64,000 nt of DNA from Yersinia kristensenii (GTDB lineage: Bacteria; Pseudomonadota; Gammaproteobacteria; Enterobacterales; Enterobacteriaceae). Position numbers and translations under genes: made by a program. The stretch spans positions 4,278,001-4,342,000 of the forward strand of contig NZ_UHIY01000001.1 of assembly GCF_900460525.1 (NCBI RefSeq), in the 5' to 3' direction. Positions 8,449 through 16,984 of this stretch are shown here, piece after piece (the first letter of the stretch is position 1; each line of letters opens with the position of its first letter). Under the pieces are notes generated by a model. It was given only the letters and a program-made list of their open reading frames with translations, had not been told where the DNA came from and did no database searches.

Positions 8449-10245
8449 ATGATATTCATGGCTAAACACTCTCAAACTATTATCGGTGTGGCGCGTTCAC
8501 TTTATTTGCAAAGGTGGACACCGAAAGAAATCGCCAACGAATTAAATCTGCCGAATGCGCGGATTATTTACTATTGGGCACAAAAATGGCATTGGGCTGA
8601 CATGCTCAGTCATGAAAGTATTGAGGAGGCAATCAACCGCCGCATATTGGTGCTGGCCAATCGCGATAATAAAAACGAGCTGGAATTAAAAGAAGTCGAT
8701 AGCTTAATCGCCCAGCACTGCAAATTAATGGCGCAGAAAAGTAAACACGCTGAAAAACTCGCGGCGATTAAAGCACAGACACAGGTCAGTTATGCCAGCG
8801 GTGAAGAAGCTGCCGCGCGTGATGAGAATGGCGGTGGTAAACGCAAATACCGCAAAAATGATATTTCAGGCATTCAACAGGAAGAGCTGGAACTGTTTGC
8901 CGGGGAAACGCTGTTTTTCTATCAGCAATACCTGCGGGCCAATAAACACCACGCTATCCGCAATATCCTGAAAAGCCGCCAGATTGGGGCAACGTGGTAT
9001 TTCTCCTTTGAAGCACTGGAAGACGCGATTATCAGCGGCAACCCACAAATATTCCTGTCTGCTTCCCGTGCGCAGGCCGAAGTATTCCGCTCGTATATCG
9101 TCAATATCGCGCAGCAGTTCTTTGGGGTGACGCTGACCGGTAACCCAATACGCCTCAGTAACGGCGCAGAGTTACGTTTCCTGTCTACCAACAAGAACAC
9201 CGCCCAATCCTACAGCGGCCACCTGTATTGCGATGAATATTTGTGGGTACCGAATTTTGCCAAATTAAATGAAGCGGCCAGCGCCATGGCCACCCATGAT
9301 AAATGGCGCACCACTTATTTCTCCACACCCAGCGCCAAGACTCATCAGGGCTATCCGTTCTGGACGGGTGATGAGTGGAAGCAAGGCGACAAACAGCGCA
9401 GCAAAATCACGTTCCCTGAATTCGACGAGTACCGCGATGGCGGGCGGCTCTGCCCGGATGGCCAGTGGCGTTATGTCATTACGTTAGAGGACGCGATAGA
9501 CGGCGGTTTTAATCTGGCCAATATCGAGCGCCTGCGCAATAAGTACAACCGCGACACCTTTAACATGCTCTATATGTGTGTGTTTGTGGACAGCGGCGAC
9601 AGCGTATTTAAGTTCCATATGCTGGAAAAATGCGGCGTCGATATTGAGATGTGGCAAGACCATGATTTCAGTGCGCCACGGCCATTCGGTAACCGCGAGG
9701 TGTGGGGCGGCTTTGACCCGGCCCGCAGCGGTGATACCTCAACCTTTGTCATTATTGCCCCACCGCAGTTTGAGGGGGAGCGCTTCCGGGTGCTGGCCAC
9801 GTTCTACTGGCAAGGGCTTAACTTTAACTATCAGGCCAACCAGATAAAAGAACTGTTTCAGCGCTACAACATGACCTACATCGGCGTGGATATCACCGGG
9901 ATCGGCAACGGCGTGTTTGAACTGGTACAGAACTTTGCCATGCGCCAAGCGGTGGCCATTCACTACGGGCTGGAAAGTAAGAACCGGCTGGTGATGAAAA
10001 TGGTAGATGTGATTGAAAGCCAGCGCATTGAATGGGACGCCGAAGCCAAAGAGATCCCGGCGTCATTTCTGGCCATTCGCCGCACCAGTACCGCCAAAGG
10101 CGGCGGCATGACCTTTGTCGCAGACCGTACCAAAGAAACCGGCCATGCCGATGTGTTTTTCGCCATCGCCCACGCAATAGATAACGAACCGCTCAACTTT
10201 GAGCACAAACGTAAATCCACATGGAAGACGAGCAAAGCCGCATGA
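8449..10245 (+). CDS. P: Terminase large (ATPase) subunit, P2 gpP-like
   Basis: A 598-residue packaging motor subunit. It has an N-terminal helix-turn-helix-like region (about 5-50, ending in YYWAQKWHW), a Walker A-like SRQIGATW near residues 176-183, a Walker B-like LYCDEYLW near 255, and a C-terminal nuclease-like region with FDPARSGDTS. It pairs with gpM and transcribes divergently from scaffold O. A second in-frame ATG at 8458 (MAKHSQ) is an equally possible start. Its stop overlaps the portal start as ATGA. Confidence 0.92.
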   Translation: MIFMAKHSQTIIGVARSLYLQRWTPKEIANELNLPNARIIYYWAQKWHWADMLSHESIEEAINRRILVLANRDNKNELELKEVDSLIAQHCKLMAQKSKHAEKLAAIKAQTQVSYASGEEAAARDENGGGKRKYRKNDISGIQQEELELFAGETLFFYQQYLRANKHHAIRNILKSRQIGATWYFSFEALEDAIISGNPQIFLSASRAQAEVFRSYIVNIAQQFFGVTLTGNPIRLSNGAELRFLSTNKNTAQSYSGHLYCDEYLWVPNFAKLNEAASAMATHDKWRTTYFSTPSAKTHQGYPFWTGDEWKQGDKQRSKITFPEFDEYRDGGRLCPDGQWRYVITLEDAIDGGFNLANIERLRNKYNRDTFNMLYMCVFVDSGDSVFKFHMLEKCGVDIEMWQDHDFSAPRPFGNREVWGGFDPARSGDTSTFVIIAPPQFEGERFRVLATFYWQGLNFNYQANQIKELFQRYNMTYIGVDITGIGNGVFELVQNFAMRQAVAIHYGLESKNRLVMKMVDVIESQRIEWDAEAKEIPASFLAIRRTSTAKGGGMTFVADRTKETGHADVFFAIAHAIDNEPLNFEHKRKSTWKTSKAA

Positions 10246-11267
10246 AGAAGAAAAAACAGTATCGCCGCGCCCCAGTAACCCATACCTCCAGCAAAATGAG
10301 CATTATCAGTTTGGGCAAGCCAGAACCGGTTTTAACCACGGGTACCGATTATCAAGACATCTGGTATGACAGTGATTTTGACCACTACAGCCAACCTATT
10401 GACCGGCTGGCCCTTGCCCAACTGGTTAATCTCAATGGCCAGCACGGCGGCGTTCTCTATGCCCGGCGTAATATGGTGGCGGCTGACTACGTGGGGGGCG
10501 GTCTGACCCATGAAGAACTGAAAGCCGGGGTGTTCGATTATCTGACCTTTGGTGATGTGGCCATTGCCAAAGTGCGTAACGGCTGGGGTGACGTGGTGGC
10601 GCTGGCCCCGCTGCCCTCACTTTATTTGCGGGTGCGTAAAGATGACAGCATTGTGATTTTGCAGAAAGGGGAGCCGCTGGTTTACAGCCAGGAGGATGTG
10701 ATTTACCTCAAACAGTATGACCCGCAGCAGCAAGTTTATGGCCTGCCCGATTATATCGGCGGTATCCATGCCGCCCTGCTTAACTCCGAAGCCACCATTT
10801 TTCGCCGCCGTTACTATCACAACGGGGCGCACACCGGCGGGATTATCTACACCAATGACCCGAATCTCAGCACCGAAGTGGAAGACGAGATTATAAAAAG
10901 TCTGGAACAGAGCAAGGGGATCGGCAATTTCAGCACCTTATTTGTGAACATCCCGAAAGGTGACCCGGAGGGGATTAAATTTATCCCAATTGGCGATATC
11001 AGCGCCAAAGATGAATTTGCCAATATCAAAAATATCAGTGCGCAGGATATTTTGACCGCTCACCGCTACCCGGCAGGGCTGGCGGGCATTATTCCCAGTA
11101 ATAGCGCGGGATTGGGTGACCCGGAAAAGGCGCGGGCAACCTACCGAAAAGATGAAGTTATTCCGCTGCAACGCATGATTATGGACGCTATCAACAGTGA
11201 CCCGCAGATCCCTGCACATTTACACGTTAAATTCGACATTGAAGATACACAATCGGGTGCGTTATGA
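10242..11267 (+). CDS. Q: Portal protein (P2 gpQ-like, PBSX family)
   Basis: The 341-residue product matches the P2/PBSX portal family. Typical stretches include YDSDFDHYSQPIDRLALAQL, RYYHNGAHTGGIIY and TAHRYPAGLAGIIP. It forms the dodecameric ring at the capsid vertex for DNA entry and tail joining. I chose ATG 10242 because it overlaps the terminase stop as ATGA and gives a length close to P2 gpQ (344); an in-frame ATG at 10221 would overlap P further. Confidence 0.92.
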   Translation: MKKKKQYRRAPVTHTSSKMSIISLGKPEPVLTTGTDYQDIWYDSDFDHYSQPIDRLALAQLVNLNGQHGGVLYARRNMVAADYVGGGLTHEELKAGVFDYLTFGDVAIAKVRNGWGDVVALAPLPSLYLRVRKDDSIVILQKGEPLVYSQEDVIYLKQYDPQQQVYGLPDYIGGIHAALLNSEATIFRRRYYHNGAHTGGIIYTNDPNLSTEVEDEIIKSLEQSKGIGNFSTLFVNIPKGDPEGIKFIPIGDISAKDEFANIKNISAQDILTAHRYPAGLAGIIPSNSAGLGDPEKARATYRKDEVIPLQRMIMDAINSDPQIPAHLHVKFDIEDTQSGAL

Positions 11268-11317
11268 GCAGAAACACGTTAAAATTCCAGAAGTTCGCCA
11301 CTTTTGGAGCCAGAAAC

Positions 11318-11590
11318 ATGCGAGTGATGAAAGTCTTATGCCCTGAATGCGGTGGCGCGGCCATTATCCGGAAAACCAACCGTAAACACCGGCAAATTTC
11401 AGATTTATATTGCGCCTGTAATGATGTGGAATGTGGTCACACTTTCGTGATGAATGTGACCTTTTCACATACCATTAGCCCCAGCGCCAAAACCGGGGAT
11501 AAACTGATTAAAACCGTTGTCGATTCAATGAATCCACAGCAGCGGCAAATGATGCTTAACCTATTGCAAGGTAGCGCATCAGCCGCCTGA
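11318..11590 (+). CDS. ogr: Ogr/Delta-like zinc-finger late transcription activator
   Basis: A 90-residue protein with the Ogr/Delta zinc finger: CPECGG near residue 7, then CACNDVECGHTFVMNVTF, so four cysteines in C-x2-C ... C-x4-C spacing. Ogr proteins activate the P2-family late promoters through RNA polymerase alpha. The start at 11318 has GGAG eight bases upstream; a longer frame from 11264 overlaps the portal stop and is less likely. In P2, ogr sits after tail gene D; here it follows portal Q and converges on gene A. Confidence 0.82.
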   Translation: MRVMKVLCPECGGAAIIRKTNRKHRQISDLYCACNDVECGHTFVMNVTFSHTISPSAKTGDKLIKTVVDSMNPQQRQMMLNLLQGSASAA

Positions 11591-11779
11591 CTACTGGCCT
11601 CCAATATGGAGGCCTTTTTGTTGCTGCTTATCCAGTTCAATGGTCAATGCGGTAGTCATTTCGGCAATCCAAACTAATGCCAAATCCCTGTCCTCTTCAT
11701 TGCACTGGTTATTCGTGACCAACCTTGCAACCAAATCAATACGCTGCAACGCTAAAGATTCAAAAAATAAATCCGTCAC
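11591..11779 (-). CDS. Small prophage protein of unknown function under a LexA box
   Basis: A 62-residue acidic reading frame (MTDLFFESLALQRIDLVARL) convergent with ogr. I chose the GTG at 11779, which has a GGAGG site five bases upstream; the frame is open to a GTG at 11791. I do not recognise the family. A perfect 20-bp LexA box lies 25 bp upstream, so transcription should rise on DNA damage. In coliphage 186 the SOS-controlled gene tum encodes an antirepressor; a like role here is only an inference, since Tum is larger and I see no similarity. Confidence 0.6.
   Translation of the reverse strand: MTDLFFESLALQRIDLVARLVTNNQCNEEDRDLALVWIAEMTTALTIELDKQQQKGLHIGGQ
11596..11619 (+). terminator. 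Intrinsic terminator after the P-Q-ogr operon
   Basis: A GGCCTCC-aatat-GGAGGCC stem is followed by TTTTTG, immediately after the Ogr-like gene stop. It is a strong intrinsic terminator for rightward transcription. Confidence 0.88.
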
Positions 11780-11803
11780 GACTCCCTCCACTCATTATGT
11801 TTA

Positions 11804-11823
11804 TACTGTGTTTATATACAGTA
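11804..11823. promoter_or_regulatory. LexA (SOS) box
   Basis: TACTGTGTTTATATACAGTA contains the CTGT-N8-ACAG core and matches the E. coli consensus in both flanks. TATAAA and TATACT hexamers around it could serve as a -10 element for the leftward small gene at 11591-11779. Confidence 0.85.
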
Positions 11824-11841
11824 TAATAAAATTAAGAAAAT

Positions 11842-11867
11842 AGGAAACAGCTAACTGCCTGTTTCCT
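11842..11867 (-). terminator. Terminator after replication gene A
   Basis: The nine-base arms AGGAAACAG and CTGTTTCCT are perfectly complementary. On the minus strand the stem is followed by a T-rich tail (ATTTTCTTAATTTTATT), 20 bases past the gene A stop. Confidence 0.75.
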
Positions 11868-11886
11868 CAGAATTTCATGAGCGAAA

Positions 11887-13974
11887 TCAATTCCAGCCCG
11901 GCCCGCGCTGGTGTTCTGGCCGTGGGGCTACTTCTTCTAACCGACCATTATTTAGCCTTACTGAGCGGTCACCGTAAACTTTCAGGCTGCTGCCCCGTTC
12001 CAGTATCGCTATTTCTTGCTCATCACCAACAAAACCCCGACTGCGTAATTCCTGCGTTAATCGTTGCCGGTACTCCGGCGTACAGTTATTGACAGAACTC
12101 CTAGCGGCGGCGTTGCCGCCAGAAAAAGCCAAACCCCCGGCCTGCGCTGCGCTTTCGGCCAACTTCGGTACAATCTGCCACTTAACCAGACGGGTGCAAA
12201 CAGCAGAGTCCTCTCCCAGTAACGGCGAATAGATACCCAAAACCCGTTTAACGTCTTCGGCGTAGATGTTGCCCATTTCGGTGATTTCATATGACAGGCG
12301 CACGGTCAAACAATCCCGGCTCACCATCGGCCCGCCCTGAAACTCGGTGTAGGCGTACCAGTTGCCCACATCAGCGGCAAAACGCACGTTATCCATATCC
12401 TGATCCGGGAGTATTTGCCCGTCTCCGGGCAAGCGGCGTAACTCGCGCCAGACAGTGACCGGCGCACCACCGATTTGCTGAAACTGCCGGATACGCCAAC
12501 GGCTGGCCCATGCAGTAACGGCTTTGGCCATATCCCGCGCACTGCCGCCTGTCTCGCCGTCTTCTTCCTCGCCCAGCGCGTAACCGTCGATATTCTTTGA
12601 GATATATTTCGCGATATAGCCGGTTGCACTGCCTTTGGCCGGATCAATGGGTTCAGCATGGAAACGGGCTTTCAGTGCTTCGGGGCTTTGTAATGTTTCT
12701 GAATCTTCCAGCCGGGCGTAATAGCAAAGAATGTCGCGCACCTGATCAACGTGCTGCGGCAACATAAACAGCAATACATGCCAGTGTGGGGTGCCATCGT
12801 GATGCGGCTCTACCACCCGGAAACCAAAGACATTAATCCCGGCGCGGGCAATGGCGGCACGTGATTTGGCCCATACGCTGCATAAGTATTTTTGGGTCTG
12901 CCGTGGGCTGGCCCCATTCCAGTTGGTGACAAAACCGCCACCGTGATACACCGCATGATATTTAGACGGCGCAGTGATGGTGTAGAACTCCCCCACACAG
13001 CCCATTTCATTGGCTAAATCTTCAAAACCTCGCATTCTGACCATCAGTTCACATCTCCGTATTGCGGGATTGGCGTTGCTGCCATTCACCATGTCTTCTA
13101 ACGAAACCCGTTCACCGTCCTGATTTTCCAGCTCAAACGCTTTGAAAAACTCACGGTTGCGCCGCTTCTGTTCCACCCATTCGGCCATGGTTGACCGGCT
13201 AACATAGGCTGACGCTGATTTCTGTACTTGCCCCACCGCAATGGCCATATGTTCCCGGCGCACATCGCGCAGGCGTTTTAACCGCACACGCCACCAATCC
13301 GGCGACATCATGCGCAACAGACCAGATTCAATTTTTCGCGGGTTGATTGTCTTGCGGCTGGAAGTGAATTCGCGCCAGTACGGCGGTTCAGTTCCCACTT
13401 GCTTGCTGAGTTTTACAAGGCAGATATAAGCGCGTTGGGTACGCTTCCAGAGTTCTTTTGGGTCGCTACTTTGCCCTGTGAAATTACGTTCGATATAGTC
13501 GGTAAAACTTTCAGACATAAAATCAGCCACCCGGTGGGACAGGTTGCGTAACTCATCCCGGCCAAACGATGGCAGACGTTCTAAATCATCGACAAAGGGC
13601 CATGGCAAAAAGCCGGGCGCTTTGATTACCGGCTGATACTGGCGGTTAACCATCTGTAGACGTGGCAATACATTCTCGCCCACCGTAGTGCGTAAGAATG
13701 TATTGGCATGGCGACGGCCTTTTGATTGGTACAGATTGGAGTAGCGATCACCAAAATAACGGGCCAGAAATTGGGGCATCCCCCCTAAATACTGGCTGCG
13801 CCATTGGTGATCGGTTGGGTTCTGAACAAAGAGTTCGTCTTCGGTGATGCTGATATCTTGCGGGCGGCGTAACCCCTCCGGCTCCCGGCTGAACTCGCCA
13901 TTAAAAGGTAAAGACAGGGATAAAATATCCCCGTCCATAAAGTCATTTACCGGGCGCTGGATGGTGGCGGTCAT
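11887..13974 (-). CDS. A: Replication initiation endonuclease (P2 gpA, HUH rolling-circle type)
   Basis: A 695-residue rolling-circle replication protein. The HUH metal motif is seen in PHHDGTPHWHVLLF (near residue 390-403), and the twin catalytic tyrosines in YIAKYISKN (near 453-461), the Y-x3-Y pattern of P2 gpA. It nicks the phage origin, which in P2 lies inside this gene, and joins the ends after a round of replication. The ATG at 13974 overlaps the dam stop as ATGA. It is the last gene of the early operon. Confidence 0.93.
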   Translation of the reverse strand: MTATIQRPVNDFMDGDILSLSLPFNGEFSREPEGLRRPQDISITEDELFVQNPTDHQWRSQYLGGMPQFLARYFGDRYSNLYQSKGRRHANTFLRTTVGENVLPRLQMVNRQYQPVIKAPGFLPWPFVDDLERLPSFGRDELRNLSHRVADFMSESFTDYIERNFTGQSSDPKELWKRTQRAYICLVKLSKQVGTEPPYWREFTSSRKTINPRKIESGLLRMMSPDWWRVRLKRLRDVRREHMAIAVGQVQKSASAYVSRSTMAEWVEQKRRNREFFKAFELENQDGERVSLEDMVNGSNANPAIRRCELMVRMRGFEDLANEMGCVGEFYTITAPSKYHAVYHGGGFVTNWNGASPRQTQKYLCSVWAKSRAAIARAGINVFGFRVVEPHHDGTPHWHVLLFMLPQHVDQVRDILCYYARLEDSETLQSPEALKARFHAEPIDPAKGSATGYIAKYISKNIDGYALGEEEDGETGGSARDMAKAVTAWASRWRIRQFQQIGGAPVTVWRELRRLPGDGQILPDQDMDNVRFAADVGNWYAYTEFQGGPMVSRDCLTVRLSYEITEMGNIYAEDVKRVLGIYSPLLGEDSAVCTRLVKWQIVPKLAESAAQAGGLAFSGGNAAARSSVNNCTPEYRQRLTQELRSRGFVGDEQEIAILERGSSLKVYGDRSVRLNNGRLEEVAPRPEHQRGPGWN

Positions 13975-14840
13975 TCGCAAGCCACAGCATCAGCAAAATC
14001 AACACCAAGCCAAATAAGTGATTCGGGTATTCTGCCTAGAATTAACTCTTCCGCAGACTTACGGCTATCCGCTTTGCCGCCACAACTACGGCGGGCAGTG
14101 ACCGGGATTTTAAAGAAGTCGTGATAAAGATCTCGTACCAGATGATTGTCATTGTTGGATGCGACAACATGGAAACCACGCGCCGACAAGCCACGCAGCT
14201 TATAAGCCAATAGATGATGCTGGTCATAACCAAATTTTTCACTGTGATAGGCCGTAAATTCATCTGCGTGAGAATCAGCGGACAAGTACGGCGGATCACA
14301 ATAGATACCATCACCGGGCTGCACCATATCCAGCGATTCCTCAAAGCTGGCGCAGATAAAAGTGGCCCGCTTTGCTTTAGCAGCAAATGCGCGGATTTCT
14401 GCTTCGGGAAAATACGGCTTTTTGTATTTCCCATAAGGGGTATTAAATTTGCCGGACTGGTTGTAACGACACAGCCCGTTATAACAATGACGGTTCAGGT
14501 AAAAGAAAATAACCGCACGGAACAATGGGCAGGAGTTAATTGATGAATTAAACATCTGTCGAATTGCGTAGTATTGTTCTGCGGTATTAGCAGTAATAAA
14601 CAATGAACGGGCCATATGAATAAACTCATCCGGCCTTTCTTTTAGCACCTGATACAAGCCAATGAGATCTGGATTAGCATCGGCAATTAAATAAGCCGGG
14701 TAATCCGTATTCATCATCACGGAACAAGAACCGGCAAACGGTTCAACCAGCCGAGCGGTAATAGGTAAATGAGGCCGCAGTTTAGCCATTATTCCGGCTT
14801 TACTTCCAGCCCATTTAAGCACAGTACGAGTCAGTTCCAT
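13971..14840 (-). CDS. dam: DNA adenine methyltransferase (Dam family, phage-encoded)
   Basis: A 289-residue class alpha N6-adenine methyltransferase. The AdoMet-binding motif is LKWAGSKAGI near the N-terminus followed by VEPFAGSCSV, and the catalytic motif is DPPY in GDGIYCDPPYLS near residue 180. The Dam family usually methylates GATC, protecting phage DNA from restriction or timing replication. It overlaps the DUF2732 gene by ten bases and gene A by four, so it is part of the early operon. P2 itself lacks it. Confidence 0.9.
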   Translation of the reverse strand: MELTRTVLKWAGSKAGIMAKLRPHLPITARLVEPFAGSCSVMMNTDYPAYLIADANPDLIGLYQVLKERPDEFIHMARSLFITANTAEQYYAIRQMFNSSINSCPLFRAVIFFYLNRHCYNGLCRYNQSGKFNTPYGKYKKPYFPEAEIRAFAAKAKRATFICASFEESLDMVQPGDGIYCDPPYLSADSHADEFTAYHSEKFGYDQHHLLAYKLRGLSARGFHVVASNNDNHLVRDLYHDFFKIPVTARRSCGGKADSRKSAEELILGRIPESLIWLGVDFADAVACE

Positions 14841-15067
14841 GCTGCACCGCCTTGGCTGTTCAGGAACTCCGACTCTTGTCGCAATAACTCAACTATTTCA
14901 GTCGCCGTCATTCTATTATTTGCCGCCTCAGCAGCCAGACGATCTAACCGGGATGAGCACTTATCAGCAACAAGGCGCATTCCCTCATGGCGGGCATTAT
15001 TGAGCATTTCTGTCAGGCTGAATTTGCACGCAGGTGCTTCTTTTAAATCATTACGTTTCACTTTCAT
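14831..15067 (-). CDS. DUF2732 family phage protein
   Basis: A 78-residue protein with the pattern LTEMLNNARHEGMRLVADKCSSRLDRLAAEAANNRMTATEIVELL, which resembles DUF2732 proteins in the early operon of P2-like phages. Function is unknown. It overlaps the downstream dam gene. Confidence 0.72.
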   Translation of the reverse strand: MKVKRNDLKEAPACKFSLTEMLNNARHEGMRLVADKCSSRLDRLAAEAANNRMTATEIVELLRQESEFLNSQGGAAWN

Positions 15068-15145
15068 GTTGTTTGCTCCGAATTTAGGTAATAAAAATCC
15101 CCGGCCACCGATGGGAAGCCGTTGGTATTTATGGTGTTGGGTTAA

Positions 15146-15553
15146 TTAATGCAGTTGTTGGGTAGTGCTGGCTGATGCACAAGAGTGGTTAATTTGCGTC
15201 AAGCCGTGGATCTCAATGGTTCTATTCCACCAGTTATTAATCATGCAGGTTAAAGAGCCTAATCCCAGCCAACCGGACATATGATAAATGGCGCGAATAG
15301 AGGCCAGCGCTTCGACCTGATCACTATTTGATTCAGCCTCACGGTATGCCCGACACCAAAATGCGGCATGAGCAGAAAACCATTGGTGTGGGTTGGTCAG
15401 ATGAATGGTGTCATTAAACATAATTGGCTGTAATTCGACGTTGTTTCCCGCCAAACGACATTTACCCAAGAAGAATTGCGCGTAATTATGGGCTACGCCC
15501 CAATGGTTAAAGTCGTCTAACAGGCCATTTCTATCTACCGCTATTGCTTTCAT
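15146..15553 (-). CDS. Phage early-operon protein, unknown function
   Basis: A 135-residue protein I do not recognise. It is rich in Asn, His and Trp (HQWFSAHAAFWCRAYREAES, MINNWWNRTIEIHG), has no signal peptide or clear membrane span, and sits ten bases after the preceding gene in the leftward early operon. Its codon use matches the neighbouring genes, which supports it being real. Confidence 0.65.
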   Translation of the reverse strand: MKAIAVDRNGLLDDFNHWGVAHNYAQFFLGKCRLAGNNVELQPIMFNDTIHLTNPHQWFSAHAAFWCRAYREAESNSDQVEALASIRAIYHMSGWLGLGSLTCMINNWWNRTIEIHGLTQINHSCASASTTQQLH

Positions 15554-15562
15554 CGTGTTCCC

Positions 15563-15937
15563 TTAATTATCGGTGTAATGCATATTGGCCATCGATTGGG
15601 CTGCAATCATTTCCGGGCCGTACGTTTTTACCGGTGCCGGTTGATTGTGCGATTTCCGGCTACTGTTGCTCTCTTTCACAAAATCCAACGTACCGACTTG
15701 GCCAAATGTATCTACCAACGCCCGTAGTCGCTGAATCCCTCGCTGCAACTGATGTAATTCTTCACGGGAAAAATCATCCCACAGATACCGGCAGTGCTCT
15801 GACTTCATACCTGCGGAGTGGAGTAAAATTCCCCGGTGCTGTGCCGGGAGCTTTTCCCATATCACCCTTGCCCGGCTGTGACTGCCGGTCACTTTGTTGC
15901 GGATAATGGCTATCCATTTGCTGTTATTGGCTGACAT
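15563..15937 (-). CDS. Phage early-operon protein, unknown function
   Basis: A 124-residue protein starting MSANNSKWIAIIRNKVTGSH. I chose ATG 15937 because GGGGG lies five bases upstream; the frame is open to 15973. A central helical, charged region (LWDDFSREELHQLQRGIQRL) is typical of small P2-like phage proteins. It may belong to DUF5347, but I am unsure. Confidence 0.65.
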   Translation of the reverse strand: MSANNSKWIAIIRNKVTGSHSRARVIWEKLPAQHRGILLHSAGMKSEHCRYLWDDFSREELHQLQRGIQRLRALVDTFGQVGTLDFVKESNSSRKSHNQPAPVKTYGPEMIAAQSMANMHYTDN

Positions 15938-15939
15938 GC

Positions 15940-16143
15940 TTACCCCCTTAAACCCATCAAACGGAACCACCACCGGCGGCGTTTACCTTTAAAAATGGGC
16001 TTACGTGATTCCCCTAGAAACGTCACTCGGCTGGTACAAGGTTGCCAGCGCTGGCCGTTTGGTAATTCAATCCAGCCGTGGCCAAAATGGTTTAATTGTT
16101 GGCTGGGTGATTGTTGTTTCAGGTAGTTAGCGAATACTTTCAT
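15940..16143 (-). CDS. Fil-like phage protein (filamentation protein family)
   Basis: A 67-residue basic protein with the pattern KQQSPSQQLNHFGHGWIELP-NGQRWQP, resembling the phage filamentation protein Fil family of 186-like phages, whose product blocks host division when over-expressed. It lies just after cII, as in 186. Its C-terminus is very basic (KGKRRRWWFRLMGLRG). Confidence 0.62.
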   Translation of the reverse strand: MKVFANYLKQQSPSQQLNHFGHGWIELPNGQRWQPCTSRVTFLGESRKPIFKGKRRRWWFRLMGLRG

Positions 16144-16154
16144 ACATAAGTTCC

Positions 16155-16664
16155 TCAGTTCAGGCCCGGAACCAGCCCGCTGGCGCTGATAAAATCAACC
16201 GCTGCGGCCAGAGCTGGCGTGGATTGGAAACGCGCTTCAACCGATACAACAATCAGCGACAGGTCACGAATGGCCTGATTCGCACGGTCAAGAATGGCGT
16301 TTCTACGGGATTGAGTCATAGGCCCAGCTGTTACGGTTTCACCGGCAATAGCACCGATTGCCGCCGTAGCGCTCAGGGTATGAATAGGTAAATTAGCGGG
16401 ATTGGCTTCATTAACCGGTACCGCTGGCAAGCATTGCAGTTGAGACAGCAAGCCATCTAACAGCGTTGGATCTTCGGTAATGTCAGTGAGCGTCAACAGT
16501 TCGATGCAACTCAACTGGTGTGGCTGGTCAGGGTTAAGTTTGTTACGCAGCATTTGCGGCTTCATACCGATTTGCTCGGCAACCGCCGTTAAATTGTTAT
16601 TCCGGGCAAAAGCACGGCATGACATATCAAAGCGCGGGTGTTTAGAAAGCTGGAAATCAAACAT
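16155..16664 (-). CDS. cII: Phage CII-type regulatory protein (186 CII family)
   Basis: The 169-residue product equals 186 CII in length. The N-terminal half has a helix-turn-helix (NLTAVAEQIGMKPQMLRNKLNP, residues about 24-45) and HQLSCIELLTLTDITED follows, both typical of the phage regulatory CII family. In 186, CII activates the promoter that establishes CI expression in lysogeny. It lies between cox and the fil-like gene. Confidence 0.87.
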   Translation of the reverse strand: MFDFQLSKHPRFDMSCRAFARNNNLTAVAEQIGMKPQMLRNKLNPDQPHQLSCIELLTLTDITEDPTLLDGLLSQLQCLPAVPVNEANPANLPIHTLSATAAIGAIAGETVTAGPMTQSRRNAILDRANQAIRDLSLIVVSVEARFQSTPALAAAVDFISASGLVPGLN

Positions 16665-16696
16665 GGTCGATACCCTCCCAATAACGCAATATCGAA

Positions 16697-16924
16697 CTAG
16701 GCGATTGCAATATCACAATTCGAGAGAGCATCTACGGTAAGTGCGGCCATGTTGATCATGACTTTTTCGCGCTTCATATCTTTATCTTTCCTGAGGCGAT
16801 GACGGGTTAAACGGCCATCGGCCAACATCGCTTTGATAGTTTCTGAATCCAGACCGGTTAACTCGGCGTATCTCTCAACTGTGACGTGAGGAGTTAGAAG
16901 AGTGATTGAAATATTAGGTCTCAT
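16697..16924 (-). CDS. cox: Cox/Apl-like excisionase and early repressor
   Basis: A 75-residue protein with a winged or helix-turn-helix fold of the excisionase type (TVERYAELTGLDSETIKAML, residues about 14-34, followed by a basic stretch RHRLRKDKDMKREK). It is divergent from CI and first in the early operon, exactly where Cox (P2) or Apl (186) lies. These proteins direct excision and repress the lysogenic promoter. Confidence 0.75.
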   Translation of the reverse strand: MRPNISITLLTPHVTVERYAELTGLDSETIKAMLADGRLTRHRLRKDKDMKREKVMINMAALTVDALSNCDIAIA

Positions 16925-16984
16925 GATGCAACATCCCCTATTCGCTTGTGGTGAGCGGTAGTAAAGATTAATAACGGGTGGTTA

